Shown in pieces: positions 35,657-43,916 of a DNA stretch of 64,000 bases (the stretch's first letter is position 1; every line of letters begins with the position of its first letter). The stretch is taken from assembly GCA_965228625.1 (NCBI GenBank), contig OZ245829.1:1736001-1800000 (forward strand), read 5' to 3'. The stretch is from UBA2767 sp965228625. Its GTDB lineage: Bacteria; Pseudomonadota; Alphaproteobacteria; Rhizobiales; Methyloligellaceae. Both the position numbers and the translations under genes were made by a program. The notes beneath the pieces were generated by a model that saw nothing but the letters and a program-made list of their open reading frames with translations, searched no databases and was not told where the DNA came from.

Positions 35657-36193
35657 TCAGTCTCCCTCGAACTCCATCAGCGTGTGACACACCACGTCGA
35701 GGTTCTCGACGCGCTTGCGTCCATTCAGATCAGGCAAATCGATGACGAACGCCGCGCCGACAACGTCCGCGCCGACCATACGCAGAAGCTTGACCGCCGC
35801 CTCCGCAGTGCCGCCGGTGGCGATGAGATCGTCGACTAGCAGAACGCGTTCGCCTTCCCGTACGCCGTCCTCGTGCACTTCGATGACATCCACGCCGTAT
35901 TCGAGCTCGTAGTCCTGACCGATCGATGTGGCCGGGAGTTTGCCCTTCTTGCGGATCGGCACGAAACCGCATTCGAGGCGGTCTGCGATGGCACCGCCCA
36001 GGATGAAGCCGCGCGCCTCGATGCCGGCCACCGCCTCCACCTTCTGGTCCCGGAACGGCGCGGCCAACTGCTGAATACACTCCGTGAAGCCCGCGGCATC
36101 GCCGAACAGCGTTGTGATGTCGCGGAACATGACGCCCGGCTTCGGATAATCCGGAATCGTGCGGACGAGGGCTTTGAGGTCGTCACCGTTCAT
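35657..36193 (-). CDS. apt: Adenine phosphoribosyltransferase
   Basis: Salvages adenine to AMP using PRPP. 178 residues, standard length. N-terminal IPDYPKPGVMFRDITTLFGD, GIEARGFILGGAIA for base binding, and the PRPP loop LLVDDLIATGGTAEAAVKLL. Placed 12 bases after mtnP, whose reaction releases adenine, so the pair recovers the purine half of 5-methylthioadenosine. Confidence 0.95.
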   Translation of the reverse strand: MNGDDLKALVRTIPDYPKPGVMFRDITTLFGDAAGFTECIQQLAAPFRDQKVEAVAGIEARGFILGGAIADRLECGFVPIRKKGKLPATSIGQDYELEYGVDVIEVHEDGVREGERVLLVDDLIATGGTAEAAVKLLRMVGADVVGAAFVIDLPDLNGRKRVENLDVVCHTLMEFEGD

Positions 36194-36205
36194 GTCGTCT
36201 TCCTT

Positions 36206-37072
36206 CTAAAGCACCCGCCCCGCGACCGCGTCGAGCTTTTTCAGAAGATCGGGATCCCGCGCTTCCGGCGCTGTGATGATCGCATACTCCAGCGCCTTGT
36301 CGGAGCCGATCGGGCACGGTTCGTGCTCCCTCGGAAAGTCCTTTGCCAAGCGCATGACCAGTTGTTTGGCGTGCGCGGTATTCTCGCCCATCACCTTCAG
36401 GATCGACTGAATGTCGACCGACCCGTGGTCGGGGTGCCAACTGTCATAATCGGTCACCATGGCCACCGTCGCGTAACAGATCTCCGCCTCGCGGGCGAGC
36501 TTTGCCTCGGGCATGTTGGTCATGCCGATCACGTCGTGACCCCTGAGGCGATAATAGTGAGATTCCGCGAGCGTCGAGAACTGCGGTCCTTCCATGGCGA
36601 CATAGGTTCCGCCGCGGTTGTGAGAAATACCTTCCGCCTTGGCCGCCGCGTGGACCTTGTCCGCCAACAGGGGCGACACGGGCTGGTCGACGCTGACATG
36701 GGCGACGCAGCCCTCACCGAAGAAGCTCTTCTCACGCGCGAAGGTCAGGTCGATGAACTGATCAACGATGACAAATGTTCCCGGCGCGAGTTCTTCGCGG
36801 AAGGATCCGCAGGCCGACAAGGAGACGAGATCCGTCACGCCCGCGCGTTTCATCGCATCGATGTTGGCGCGGTAATTGATGGACGACGGCGGCAGGCGAT
36901 GCCCCCGCCCGTGGCGCGGGAGAAATACGATCGGCAACCCGCTGATTTCTCCGAAACGAAGCTCGTCGGAGGGTTCGCCCCATGGGCCTTCGACCTTTTC
37001 CCAGCGGGCGTTTTCCAGTTCGATATCGTAGACACCGCTTCCGCCGATGATGCCGAGAACGGCTTTTGTCAT
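36206..37072 (-). CDS. mtnP: S-methyl-5'-thioadenosine phosphorylase
   Basis: Phosphorolysis of methylthioadenosine to adenine and methylthioribose-1-phosphate. 288 residues from the ATG at 37072 (AGGA 7 bases upstream; a GTG at 37096 is possible). Phosphate loop IIGGSGVYD, the LPRHGRGHRLPPSSINYRAN segment, EGPQFSTLAES, MTNMPEAKLARE, and the Asp-Tyr-Asp of VTDYDSWH, which selects 6-amino purines as in human MTAP. Leads the mtnP-apt-lysE-mtnA-aldolase operon. Confidence 0.94.
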   Translation of the reverse strand: MTKAVLGIIGGSGVYDIELENARWEKVEGPWGEPSDELRFGEISGLPIVFLPRHGRGHRLPPSSINYRANIDAMKRAGVTDLVSLSACGSFREELAPGTFVIVDQFIDLTFAREKSFFGEGCVAHVSVDQPVSPLLADKVHAAAKAEGISHNRGGTYVAMEGPQFSTLAESHYYRLRGHDVIGMTNMPEAKLAREAEICYATVAMVTDYDSWHPDHGSVDIQSILKVMGENTAHAKQLVMRLAKDFPREHEPCPIGSDKALEYAIITAPEARDPDLLKKLDAVAGRVL

Positions 37073-37238
37073 GCGCGGTCCTGCCTCTTCACTCACTGTC
37101 GGTGATCCGTTGCCGCGCGGACCTTAGCGTTCCCGCCCGCCCTGTCCAACGGAAAAACAGCCTCAACGCACATGTTGTAGTGAGGCCGCCGGAGCAATGG
37201 TAGGAGTGAGGTTCCTCCAGCACGCGAAGGCACCTCCC

Positions 37239-37832
37239 ATGACCTCGATTGACTACTACTTTTCGCTGAACTCGCCCTGGTCCTACATGGGCAGCGCGCG
37301 GCTGGCCGCGATGGCGGCCGCGAACAGTGCGACCGTCAATCCCGTTCCGGTCAATCTCGGTACGGTGTTTTCCGAGACGGGCGGCCTGCCCCTGCCGAAA
37401 CGTTCACCCGAGCGTCAGGCCTACCGCATGATGGAACTGAAGCGGTGGCGTGCGTTCAACGACATTCCGCTTGTTCTGGAGCCTAAACACTTTCCCCATG
37501 ACGAGAGCGAGGGCGTGCGGCTTGTCTTTGCCGCGAAGAAATCCGGCGGGGACGCGCATGGGCTGGCGACGGAGCTTGGCCGCATGCTCTGGGAGGAAGA
37601 CCGCGATCCCGCGGATGCCGAGGTTCAGAACGAGGCCGCCCGGCGCGTCGGTCTCGATGCTGATGCCCTGCGCGCATCGCTGACGGCGGACGAGGCCGGC
37701 GCGATGTGGACACAGGAGACCGAAGACGCGATCGCCAAGGGCATCTTCGCGGCACCAACCTATGTGATCGACGGCGAGATCTTCTGGGGCCAGGACCGGC
37801 TCGATTTCGTCGAGCGCAAGCTCGCCGGCTAG
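37239..37832 (+). CDS. 2-hydroxychromene-2-carboxylate isomerase / DsbA-fold (GST-kappa-like)
   Basis: 197 residues from the ATG at 37239. The thioredoxin-like N terminus IDYYFSLNSPWSYMGSARL has the conserved Ser used with glutathione in place of a CxxC. The helical insert and the end APTYVIDGEIFWGQDRLDFV are typical. The named activity belongs to naphthalene breakdown, but chromosomal homologues without aromatic genes nearby, as here, have unknown substrates. A second family member lies at 55980. Confidence 0.82.
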   Translation: MTSIDYYFSLNSPWSYMGSARLAAMAAANSATVNPVPVNLGTVFSETGGLPLPKRSPERQAYRMMELKRWRAFNDIPLVLEPKHFPHDESEGVRLVFAAKKSGGDAHGLATELGRMLWEEDRDPADAEVQNEAARRVGLDADALRASLTADEAGAMWTQETEDAIAKGIFAAPTYVIDGEIFWGQDRLDFVERKLAG

Positions 37833-37843
37833 AGCCTCCCGGC

Positions 37844-38422
37844 TTACTTCTTCACTTCGATATAGAAGAGCGCCCACGGCCACTGCTGCTCTTCCTCGTC
37901 GGGAACATCGACCTTGGACGGCGTGTACACCATCCACAACGGTCCCTGGCCGCCGATGCCGAGGGGCCTGCCGTTTTCGCTGGCCGCGAGCGTCCAGTCA
38001 TGGGCCTTGATCTGTTCGGCGCTGATCTCGGTCCCGAACCCGTCCAGCGCCACGGTTCGTATCGACGCTCCTTCCGGCGCACCTACGAATTGAAGCAGGT
38101 CAGAGAGCAAGGCGCCTTTGAGCACGACCGGTCCGTCGGTCTGAGGCGCGTTCACCTTGACCGTTCCCTGTTTCAACTCGTCCAGCATCGCCTGATCGAA
38201 CTGAAACGCACGTTCGAACTCGATTTCGTGAAACTTGAAAAAAGAGTCGTGGTCTTCTTTGAAGGAGCCGCGGTTCGTTTTCGAAATGTCGCCCGCAATC
38301 GTCAGGACCACATGCCCTTTCGGTTCCGGGGTATCCTGCGCACCCGCAACACCCGCAGCAGCGACCGCAATGGCGAGGGCAAGAAAAGTGGCGCGAACGC
38401 CGCCTGTGAGACTTCCAATCAT
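37844..38422 (-). CDS. Exported protein with a molybdopterin-oxidoreductase-like fold, no cofactor Cys
   Basis: 192 residues from the ATG at 38422 (AGGGG 5 bases upstream). Signal peptide with cleavage near VAGAQD. The body resembles small secreted sulfite-oxidase-fold proteins: VVLTIAGDI, then VVLKGALLSDLLQFVG, VALDGFGTEISAEQI and the end RPLGIGGQGPLWMVYTP. There is no Cys at all, so the Mo-ligating Cys of true sulfite oxidase or MsrP enzymes is missing and redox catalysis is unlikely. Divergent from the methionine-rich peptide gene, with which it shares a 178-base promoter region. Confidence 0.75.
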   Translation of the reverse strand: MIGSLTGGVRATFLALAIAVAAAGVAGAQDTPEPKGHVVLTIAGDISKTNRGSFKEDHDSFFKFHEIEFERAFQFDQAMLDELKQGTVKVNAPQTDGPVVLKGALLSDLLQFVGAPEGASIRTVALDGFGTEISAEQIKAHDWTLAASENGRPLGIGGQGPLWMVYTPSKVDVPDEEEQQWPWALFYIEVKK

Positions 38423-38494
38423 CAGACCCCTGTCCTCGTTCCGTTGATCAGTCGAAGCATAGTGCAGCCCGGCAGGCGATCCCACCCGCTCACG

Positions 38495-38520
38495 CCGGAA
38501 AACATGACTTCACGTTCCGG
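38495..38520. promoter_or_regulatory. Inverted repeat in the divergent promoter region
   Basis: CCGGAA (38495-38500) and TTCCGG (38515-38520) are perfect 6-base arms with a 14-base spacer, between the divergent starts at 38422 and 38601. It could be an operator for both genes. Six-base arms in GC-rich DNA have low statistical weight. Confidence 0.3.
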
Positions 38521-38600
38521 TGTTTTTCCGCATCTTCGCTTCAATGGTGGTCGTTTCCCGAGTCTCAGCGCCAAACCCGGCGCGCGCTCAGGAGAAACCC

Positions 38601-38879
38601 ATGACATTTCGCACCCTCACACTGACCACCCTTGCCGCTTCCTTCATGATGGCCACACCGCTGATGGCCGCCGATGAAATGAAGAAAGGCGACGCCATGG
38701 CCAAGGACAAAATGGAGAAGTCCGACACCATGAAGTCCGACACAATGATGAAAGACGACAAGATGGCCAAGGATGCCATGGGCAAGGACGGCAAGATGGA
38801 GAAGTCCGACGCCATGATGAAGGACGACAAAATGGCCAAGGACGCGATGATGAAAGATGACAAGATGAAAAAGAACTAG
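38601..38879 (+). CDS. Secreted methionine-rich MXKDX pentapeptide-repeat protein
   Basis: 92 residues from the ATG at 38601, with GGAG 7 bases upstream. A signal peptide (LTTLAASFMMATPLMAAD) is followed by about 68 residues made of repeats of MxKDx and MxKSDx type. Fifteen of these residues are Met; the rest is nearly all Lys, Asp and Ala, with no Cys or aromatics. The protein is probably unfolded or one long helix in the periplasm. Such Met-rich peptides can absorb hypochlorite and other oxidants as methionine sulfoxide. The next two genes encode exported MsrB and MsrA, which could regenerate it. Confidence 0.85.
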   Translation: MTFRTLTLTTLAASFMMATPLMAADEMKKGDAMAKDKMEKSDTMKSDTMMKDDKMAKDAMGKDGKMEKSDAMMKDDKMAKDAMMKDDKMKKN

Positions 38880-38899
38880 CCCGGGATCTTGTTGCCGCG

Positions 38900-38963
38900 G
38901 GACGGACCGCTTGTACTGCGTATGGTCCGTCCGGAAGAGGCCCTGCCAGGTGCGGGGCCTCTT
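38900..38963 (+). terminator. Two adjacent hairpins after the methionine-rich gene
   Basis: GGACGGACC (38900-38908) pairs with GGTCCGTCC (38924-38932), and AAGAGGCCC (38935-38943) with GGGCCTCTT (38955-38963). Each stem is 9 perfect bases, with loops of 15 and 11. They begin 21 bases after the stop codon. No long T-run follows the first, and only TT the second. They may terminate or stabilise the short, probably abundant mRNA ahead of msrB. Confidence 0.6.
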
Positions 38964-39125
38964 CACGTTGAACAAAATCCGCAAAACCGAGGGCCGCGCA
39001 TCCAAACGGGGTGCCGAACCGTAAGACAAGCGAGAGCAATGCGTGGCGACACTATTTCATGGTGTAATAATAGGCTGTTCTGAGAACACGCCGCGAGCCA
39101 CGCCAGATATGGAGCAGAGCAAGCG

Positions 39126-39620
39126 ATGCCCTGGACCAAAAGAGGTTTTTTGAAGCTTGTCGCCGGCGCGACGGTACTTGCCGTGACCGGGGCCGGACGC
39201 GCCGTTGCGGAAACCATCTCGAAGATCGTGCTGAGCGATGATGAGTGGCGCAAGAAGCTCACCGAGGAGCAGTATTATATCCTGCGCCAGGAAGGCACCG
39301 AGCGGCCGTTCACGAGCCCCCTCAACGATGAAAAGCGCCCCGGTACATACCATTGCGCCGGTTGCGACCTGGCGCTGTTCGACAGTGAAACGAAGTATGA
39401 CAGCGGCACCGGATGGCCGAGTTTCTACGATGTGATCCCGGATCGGGTCGGAACGAAGACCGACTACAAGCTGTTCCTGCCGCGCACGGAGTATCACTGC
39501 GCGCGCTGTGGCGGTCATCAGGGGCACGTGTTCAAGGACGGCCCCGCGCCGACCGGTCTGCGCTACTGCAACAACGGCCTCGCGCTGACGTTCAAGCCGA
39601 AAACGGAGACATCTTCGTGA
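39126..39620 (+). CDS. msrB: Peptide-methionine (R)-S-oxide reductase, exported
   Basis: Reduces the R epimer of methionine sulfoxide. 164 residues. The N terminus TKRGFLKLVAGATVLAVTG resembles a Tat signal with Lys-Arg in place of Arg-Arg, cleaved near RAVAET. Zn ligands are Cys77/80 (CAGC) and Cys125/128 (CARC); catalytic Cys148 is in LRYCNNGLAL. GTGWPSF is the substrate loop. A Zn-bearing enzyme folded before export fits the Tat route. The msrA gene follows with 44 bases between, so the two are likely co-transcribed. Confidence 0.9.
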   Translation: MPWTKRGFLKLVAGATVLAVTGAGRAVAETISKIVLSDDEWRKKLTEEQYYILRQEGTERPFTSPLNDEKRPGTYHCAGCDLALFDSETKYDSGTGWPSFYDVIPDRVGTKTDYKLFLPRTEYHCARCGGHQGHVFKDGPAPTGLRYCNNGLALTFKPKTETSS

Positions 39621-39664
39621 AATCAGCAGTTGGCCGATACGGTTTTTCATTATCGGAGGTATTC

Positions 39665-40288
39665 GTGCGACGTATCACAAAAGCGTTTCTTGCACCTGCC
39701 GTCGGCGCCATCGCGCTGATGGCGGCAACGACCGCGGACGCGGCGGAAAAGAAAGCCGCGGCGATTTTCGCGGGTGGTTGCTTCTGGTGCGTCGAGTCCG
39801 ACTTCGACAAGGTTCCCGGGGTGATCAGCACGATCTCCGGCTATATCGGCGGATCAGCGGAAACAGCGAACTACAGGGCCGTGACCAGCCGACCCACCGG
39901 ACATTACGAGGCGGTCCGCATCGTCTATGACCCGGAAAAGGTGTCCTACCGTCGGCTGTTGAACGTCTACTGGCGCAGCGTCGACCCGACCGATGCCGGA
40001 GGCCAGTTCTGCGACCGTGGCGACAGTTACCGGACCGCCGTGTTCGTCAAGAACGAGGAGGAACGTGAGATCGCCCTCGCCACCCGGAAAAGGGCGGAAG
40101 AGGTGCTCGGCCAGAAGATCGTCACCAAGATTGAAAAGGCCGGCCCGTTCTATAAAGCCGAGGCCTATCACCAGGACTACTACGTGCGCAATCCGGTCCG
40201 GTACAAGATCTATCGCTACGGCTGCGGCCGCGACCAGAAGATCAAGTCGCTGTGGGGCAACGAAGCCCACGCCGGCATAAAGCACTGA
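39665..40288 (+). CDS. msrA: Peptide-methionine (S)-S-oxide reductase, exported
   Basis: Reduces the S epimer. 207 residues from a GTG at 39665, chosen because GGAGG lies 5 bases upstream and it opens a clean signal peptide (RRITKAFLAPAVGAIALMAA, cleavage near ADAAE). A GTG at 39617 overlapping msrB is in frame but would bury the signal. Catalytic Cys39 is in GGCFWC; GHYEAVRIVYDP and AYHQDYY complete the active site. Resolving Cys candidates are in GGQFCDRG and YGCGRDQ. With MsrB it can repair both epimers in the periplasm. Confidence 0.92.
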   Translation: MRRITKAFLAPAVGAIALMAATTADAAEKKAAAIFAGGCFWCVESDFDKVPGVISTISGYIGGSAETANYRAVTSRPTGHYEAVRIVYDPEKVSYRRLLNVYWRSVDPTDAGGQFCDRGDSYRTAVFVKNEEEREIALATRKRAEEVLGQKIVTKIEKAGPFYKAEAYHQDYYVRNPVRYKIYRYGCGRDQKIKSLWGNEAHAGIKH

Positions 40289-40350
40289 TACATCAATCTC
40301 TGATTCTGGCGGGCTCGCCCCCTCCCCTCCGCTGAAGCGAAACCAGCCAG

Positions 40351-40379
40351 AAAAAAGCCCCCCTTGAAGGGGGCCTTTT
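40351..40379. terminator. Bidirectional intrinsic terminator
   Basis: AAAAAAG, a C-run, TTGAAG, a G-run and CCTTTT: a C/G stem around CCCCCTT-G-AAGGGGG flanked by an A-run on the left and T-run on the right. It lies between the converging ends of msrA (plus) and the cytochrome c1 gene (minus) and would stop transcription from both sides. Confidence 0.85.
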
Positions 40380-40408
40380 CGTATTCGGCGCAATGGCGCT
40401 GTCAATGA

Positions 40409-41215
40409 TCAGGCGTGTTTCAACTTGCTCCAGACCCGGCGCTTGGCGAGGTACAGCAGACCGGCAAGGATCACCAGGTAGATCATGAAGCGGAGACCGA
40501 CCCTGTGCCGCTCCTCGAGCTTGGGCTCGGCGGCCCACATGAGGAAGGCTGAGAGATCGCGCGAATAGTTGTCGACTGTCGGCGGCGTACCATCCGTATA
40601 CTCGACAATCTCATCGCTCAACGGCGCCGCCATGGCGATCTGATGTCCGGGGAAGTACTCGTTGTAGCTCATGCCATCGGCCATATCCATGCCGTCAGGT
40701 TCCGGCTTATAGCCGGTGAGCAGCGCGTAAATGTAGTCGGGACCACCGACGCGCGCCTTGGCCATCAGCGACAGATCAGGCGGATAGGCGCCGTTGTTTG
40801 CGGCGCGCGCCGCTTCCTTGTTCGGGAAGGGCGACACGAACCTGTCCGACGGCCGGCCCGGACGATCGAACATCTCGCCGTCCTCGTTGGGTCCGTCCTG
40901 AACCTCCACTTCGGCGGCAAGCGCCTTCACTTCCTCTTCGCTGAATTCCGGCCCGCCCGGCTCGGCGAGGTTACGATAATGCAGCAGGCGTAGGCCGTGA
41001 CAGACGGCACAAACCTCCTTGTAGACCTTGTAGCCGCGCTGCAACTGACCGCGGTCGAACAGTCCGAACGGCCCCGAAAAGCTCCACGATTGAGAGGGGA
41101 TCGGCGGCGCGTCGCCCGCCGCGAATGACGGGGCTGTCTGCGTTGTCATTGCGCCCAGCAGCACGCCGACCGCCACGAGGCCGACCTTTCCGAACGGTGA
41201 CTTGAACATTTTCAT
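40409..41215 (-). CDS. petC: Cytochrome c1 of the bc1 complex
   Basis: 268 residues from the ATG at 41215 (AGAGG upstream). Signal peptide (VGLVAVGVLLGAMT core). Haem c binds at CAVCH (69-73); the sixth ligand is probably Met195 in HQIAMAAPL. The C-terminal helix LRFMIYLVILAGLLYLAKRR anchors it in the inner membrane. It accepts electrons from the Rieske centre and passes them to a soluble or anchored cytochrome c. Last gene of petABC. Confidence 0.93.
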   Translation of the reverse strand: MKMFKSPFGKVGLVAVGVLLGAMTTQTAPSFAAGDAPPIPSQSWSFSGPFGLFDRGQLQRGYKVYKEVCAVCHGLRLLHYRNLAEPGGPEFSEEEVKALAAEVEVQDGPNEDGEMFDRPGRPSDRFVSPFPNKEAARAANNGAYPPDLSLMAKARVGGPDYIYALLTGYKPEPDGMDMADGMSYNEYFPGHQIAMAAPLSDEIVEYTDGTPPTVDNYSRDLSAFLMWAAEPKLEERHRVGLRFMIYLVILAGLLYLAKRRVWSKLKHA

Positions 41216-41235
41216 GGAATTGCCTCTCATCACCG

Positions 41236-42510
41236 TCACTCCGCCGGCACCGGTTTTCGTCCCGCCATCTCGACCGGTTTCTTGCCGAGCACATCATCGG
41301 TGATACTGCCCGGCATGGCCGTTGGTTTTTCTATCCAGCCCAATACCGGCAGGATCACAAGCAGGAACAGGAAGTAGTAGGCGGTCGAGATCCGTCCGAG
41401 GGTCAGATAGACGCCAGCGGCCTCCTGGGCACCGAGATAGCCAAGGAAGACGGTGTTGACGAAGAACAGAAGCAGGAGCCACTTGAAGATCGGTCGATAG
41501 CGCGCCGAGCGCACTTTCGACGTATCGAGCCAGGGCAGGAAGAACAGAACGAGGATCGACCCGAACATCGCGATCACGCCCATCAACTTGTCCGGGATCG
41601 CACGCAGGATCGCGTAATACGGAAGGAAGTACCATTCCGGAACGATGTGCGGCGGCGTCACGAGCGGATCGGCCTCGATATAGTTGTCCGGATGCCCGAG
41701 GAAGTTCGGTGCGTAAAACACGAACGCCGCAAACAGGATGACGAACATCGACATCGCGAACCCGTCCTTGATCGTGTAGTACGGGTTGAACGAGATGGCG
41801 TCCGATTTGGTCTTGATCTCGATGCCTGTCGGGTTGTTGCTGCCGGGCACGTGCAAGGCCCAGATATGCAGGATCACAAGACCAGCAATCACGAACGGCA
41901 GCAAATAGTGCAGCGAGAACAGCCGCGTGAGCGTCGGTCCGCCAACCGAGAACCCGCCCCAGATCCATTCCACGATCGTAGTGCCGAGGCCCGGTATGAT
42001 CGCATCGAGAGATGAGAACAGGTTGGTGATCACCGTCACGGCCCAGAAGCTCATCTGTCCCCAGACCAGAGAATACCCCATGAAAGCCGTCGCCATCATG
42101 ACCAGGAAGATGAGCACGCCGATGATCCACAGGACCTCGCGCGGCGCCTTGTAGGACCCGTAATACATGCCGCGCGCAATATGGATGTAGACCGCGAGGA
42201 AGAACAACGAGGCTCCGTTGAAATGCATGTAGCGCAACAACCAGCCCCAGTTCACATCACGCATGATGTGTTCGACGCTGTCGAATGCCATGGATTCCTG
42301 CGGAATGTAGTGCATGGCGAGCACGATTCCGGAGAGCATCTGAACGGCAAGGCAGAATGTGAGAATGCCGCCGAACGTCCAGAGGTAATTCAGGTTCCGC
42401 GGCGTCGGGAAATCGTTGAACTGATCATGCATCATCCGCATGATCGGCAGCCGGTCATCCATCCATTTTTCGATGGCGGAGTTCGGCTTGTAACTTGATG
42501 CGTGTGCCAT
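41236..42510 (-). CDS. petB: Cytochrome b of the bc1 complex
   Basis: 424 residues with eight membrane helices. Haem ligands lie in the paired-His helices (RYMHFNGASLFF with HIARGMYYGSYK, and HYLLPFVIAGLVILHIWALH). The Qo-site motif PEWYFLPYYAILR is intact. Length is that of proteobacterial cytochrome b not fused to c1. Between petA and petC with short gaps in one operon. Confidence 0.96.
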   Translation of the reverse strand: MAHASSYKPNSAIEKWMDDRLPIMRMMHDQFNDFPTPRNLNYLWTFGGILTFCLAVQMLSGIVLAMHYIPQESMAFDSVEHIMRDVNWGWLLRYMHFNGASLFFLAVYIHIARGMYYGSYKAPREVLWIIGVLIFLVMMATAFMGYSLVWGQMSFWAVTVITNLFSSLDAIIPGLGTTIVEWIWGGFSVGGPTLTRLFSLHYLLPFVIAGLVILHIWALHVPGSNNPTGIEIKTKSDAISFNPYYTIKDGFAMSMFVILFAAFVFYAPNFLGHPDNYIEADPLVTPPHIVPEWYFLPYYAILRAIPDKLMGVIAMFGSILVLFFLPWLDTSKVRSARYRPIFKWLLLLFFVNTVFLGYLGAQEAAGVYLTLGRISTAYYFLFLLVILPVLGWIEKPTAMPGSITDDVLGKKPVEMAGRKPVPAE

Positions 42511-42536
42511 GAAAGCCTCTATTCGCTCAAACGGGT

Positions 42537-43127
42537 CTAGCCGATCCTGATCTTGTTATCGGCAATGAATTCGTAGACGGGAATTTCGAGGTTGCGCGGC
42601 GCCGGGCCTTTGCGAATGCGTCCGGCGGTGTCGTAATGCGACCCGTGGCAGGGGCAGAACCAGCCGTCGAACTCACCTTTCTCGTCGCCGATCCTCTGAC
42701 CTTTCGGGATACAGCCGAGGTGGGTGCATATGCCGATGAGAACCATCCAGTTTTCATGCTTGGCGGCATCGTCCTGGCCGGTCGCAACACGGTTCAGATC
42801 GGTTGCCGGCGGTTCGCCCTCGAGATTGTCGTTACGGGCGACCGGATCGATCAACTGATCCATCTTCACATCCTTGGCGGCCTCGATCTCTTCCGGTGTG
42901 CGGTGCCGGATAAAAACGGGCTTGCCTCGCCAGGAGACAGTGATCGACTGACCGACCGCTATCGGAGAAAGGTCCACTTCGATCGTCGCCAGGGAAAGGG
43001 CCGATGCATCGGGATTCATCTGATCGATAAATGGCCAAAGAGCCGCCGCGCCGCCGACGGCTGCAAACGACCCCGCTGCAACGGTCATGAAATCCCGACG
43101 GGTAGGTTCGGTTTTCTTGTTGGCCAA
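42537..43127 (-). CDS. petA: Ubiquinol-cytochrome c reductase Rieske iron-sulfur subunit
   Basis: 196 residues. The Tat motif TRRDFMTVAAG with Arg10-Arg11 doubles as the uncleaved anchor. The 2Fe-2S cluster ligands are Cys134 and His136 (CTHLGC) and Cys158 and His161 (CPCHGSHYD); Cys139 and Cys160 form the stabilising disulfide. First gene of petABC, divergent from trmL. The PetR-like regulator at 8794 may control this operon. Confidence 0.95.
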   Translation of the reverse strand: MANKKTEPTRRDFMTVAAGSFAAVGGAAALWPFIDQMNPDASALSLATIEVDLSPIAVGQSITVSWRGKPVFIRHRTPEEIEAAKDVKMDQLIDPVARNDNLEGEPPATDLNRVATGQDDAAKHENWMVLIGICTHLGCIPKGQRIGDEKGEFDGWFCPCHGSHYDTAGRIRKGPAPRNLEIPVYEFIADNKIRIG

Positions 43128-43442
43128 AGCGCCGCTCCTTCCTAACTGACCATTTCCGGAGTGAAGCCATCATCGGTACAACTCCGGTCCAACACCGGAG
43201 AGATGGCCGCTTGCCGAAACCGGCAACCGGAAAATGAGCTGATAACCCCCCTGGCCATTCCCGCAACTGGTGAAATACCCTTGTTCAATCTGCTGCAAGA
43301 ATGGACCTGAATTGCCACTTTTTTGCACCCTTGCACGCGAATGTCTAGAGACGTGACAGGTAAATTTGTCCCGTTGCGGCAGAGCGTCGCGCGGTGTAGG
43401 TCGCGGTAAATTCGCATTATGAAGCTATGCAAATACCAGCTC
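43128..43442. other. Divergent regulatory region of petABC and trmL
   Basis: 315 bases without a gene. It must hold the promoters for petABC (minus) and trmL (plus). It is AT-richer towards the middle, with a T-run (43317-43323) near 43318. I see no convincing sigma70 boxes, FNR-type TTGAT-N4-ATCAA site or long palindrome. Confidence 0.5.
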
Positions 43443-43916
43443 ATGATTCTTGCACTTTATCAGCCAGACATTCCGCAGAATACAGGAGCCCTCCTGCGCC
43501 TCGGCGCATGCCTCGACGTGCCGGTGCACATCATCGAACCGGCCGGTTTCGACGTGAGTGACCGCACGCTCAGACGCTCGGGGCTCGACTATATCCAGCA
43601 TGCGCAGATCGTCCGTCACATCTCGTTCGAGGCGTTTGACAAGTGGCGTACGGAGAATACGTACCGCCTTGTCCTGCTGACCACGTCTGCGCCAATTGCA
43701 CACACCGACCTCACTTACGAGGCGGATGACATCCTCATGCTGGGCCGCGAGAGCGCCGGGGTGCCGGAGCAGGTTCATGACGTGGCGGACGAGCGGGTCC
43801 GGATACCGATGGCCAAAGGCCGCCGGTCCCTGAACATCGTCACCGCGGCGGCGATCGTTCTCGGCGAAGGTCTGCGTCAGACCGGCGGGTTTTATGCTTC
43901 AAGCAAACCCGCCTAG
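43443..43916 (+). CDS. trmL: tRNA (cytidine/uridine-34-2'-O)-methyltransferase
   Basis: SPOUT-family methyltransferase for the wobble base of tRNA-Leu. 157 residues from the ATG at 43443, which gives the family start ILALYQPDIPQNTGALLRL; an ATG at 43419 is possible. The knotted SAM site is seen in DILMLGRESAGVPEQV and RIPMAKGRRSLNIVTAAAIV. The last 4 bases overlap the converging ABC-transporter gene. Confidence 0.92.
   Translation: MILALYQPDIPQNTGALLRLGACLDVPVHIIEPAGFDVSDRTLRRSGLDYIQHAQIVRHISFEAFDKWRTENTYRLVLLTTSAPIAHTDLTYEADDILMLGRESAGVPEQVHDVADERVRIPMAKGRRSLNIVTAAAIVLGEGLRQTGGFYASSKPA

Noticed and set aside
35873..37105. 410-codon plus-strand frame
   Set aside because: Shadow of apt and mtnP on the opposite strand; rich in Arg, His and Asp with no recognisable motif.
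37239..37832. Naphthalene degradation gene
   Set aside because: The family name comes from that pathway, but no aromatic dioxygenase or related gene is present in the window.
37844..38422. Active molybdenum methionine-sulfoxide reductase (MsrP)
   Set aside because: The protein is short and contains no Cys, so the Mo ligand is absent; it is at most a fold relative.
38680..38870. Tandem DNA repeats of about 15-45 bases
   Set aside because: They encode the MxKDx repeats of the methionine-rich protein; spacing follows codons, so this is not a CRISPR array.
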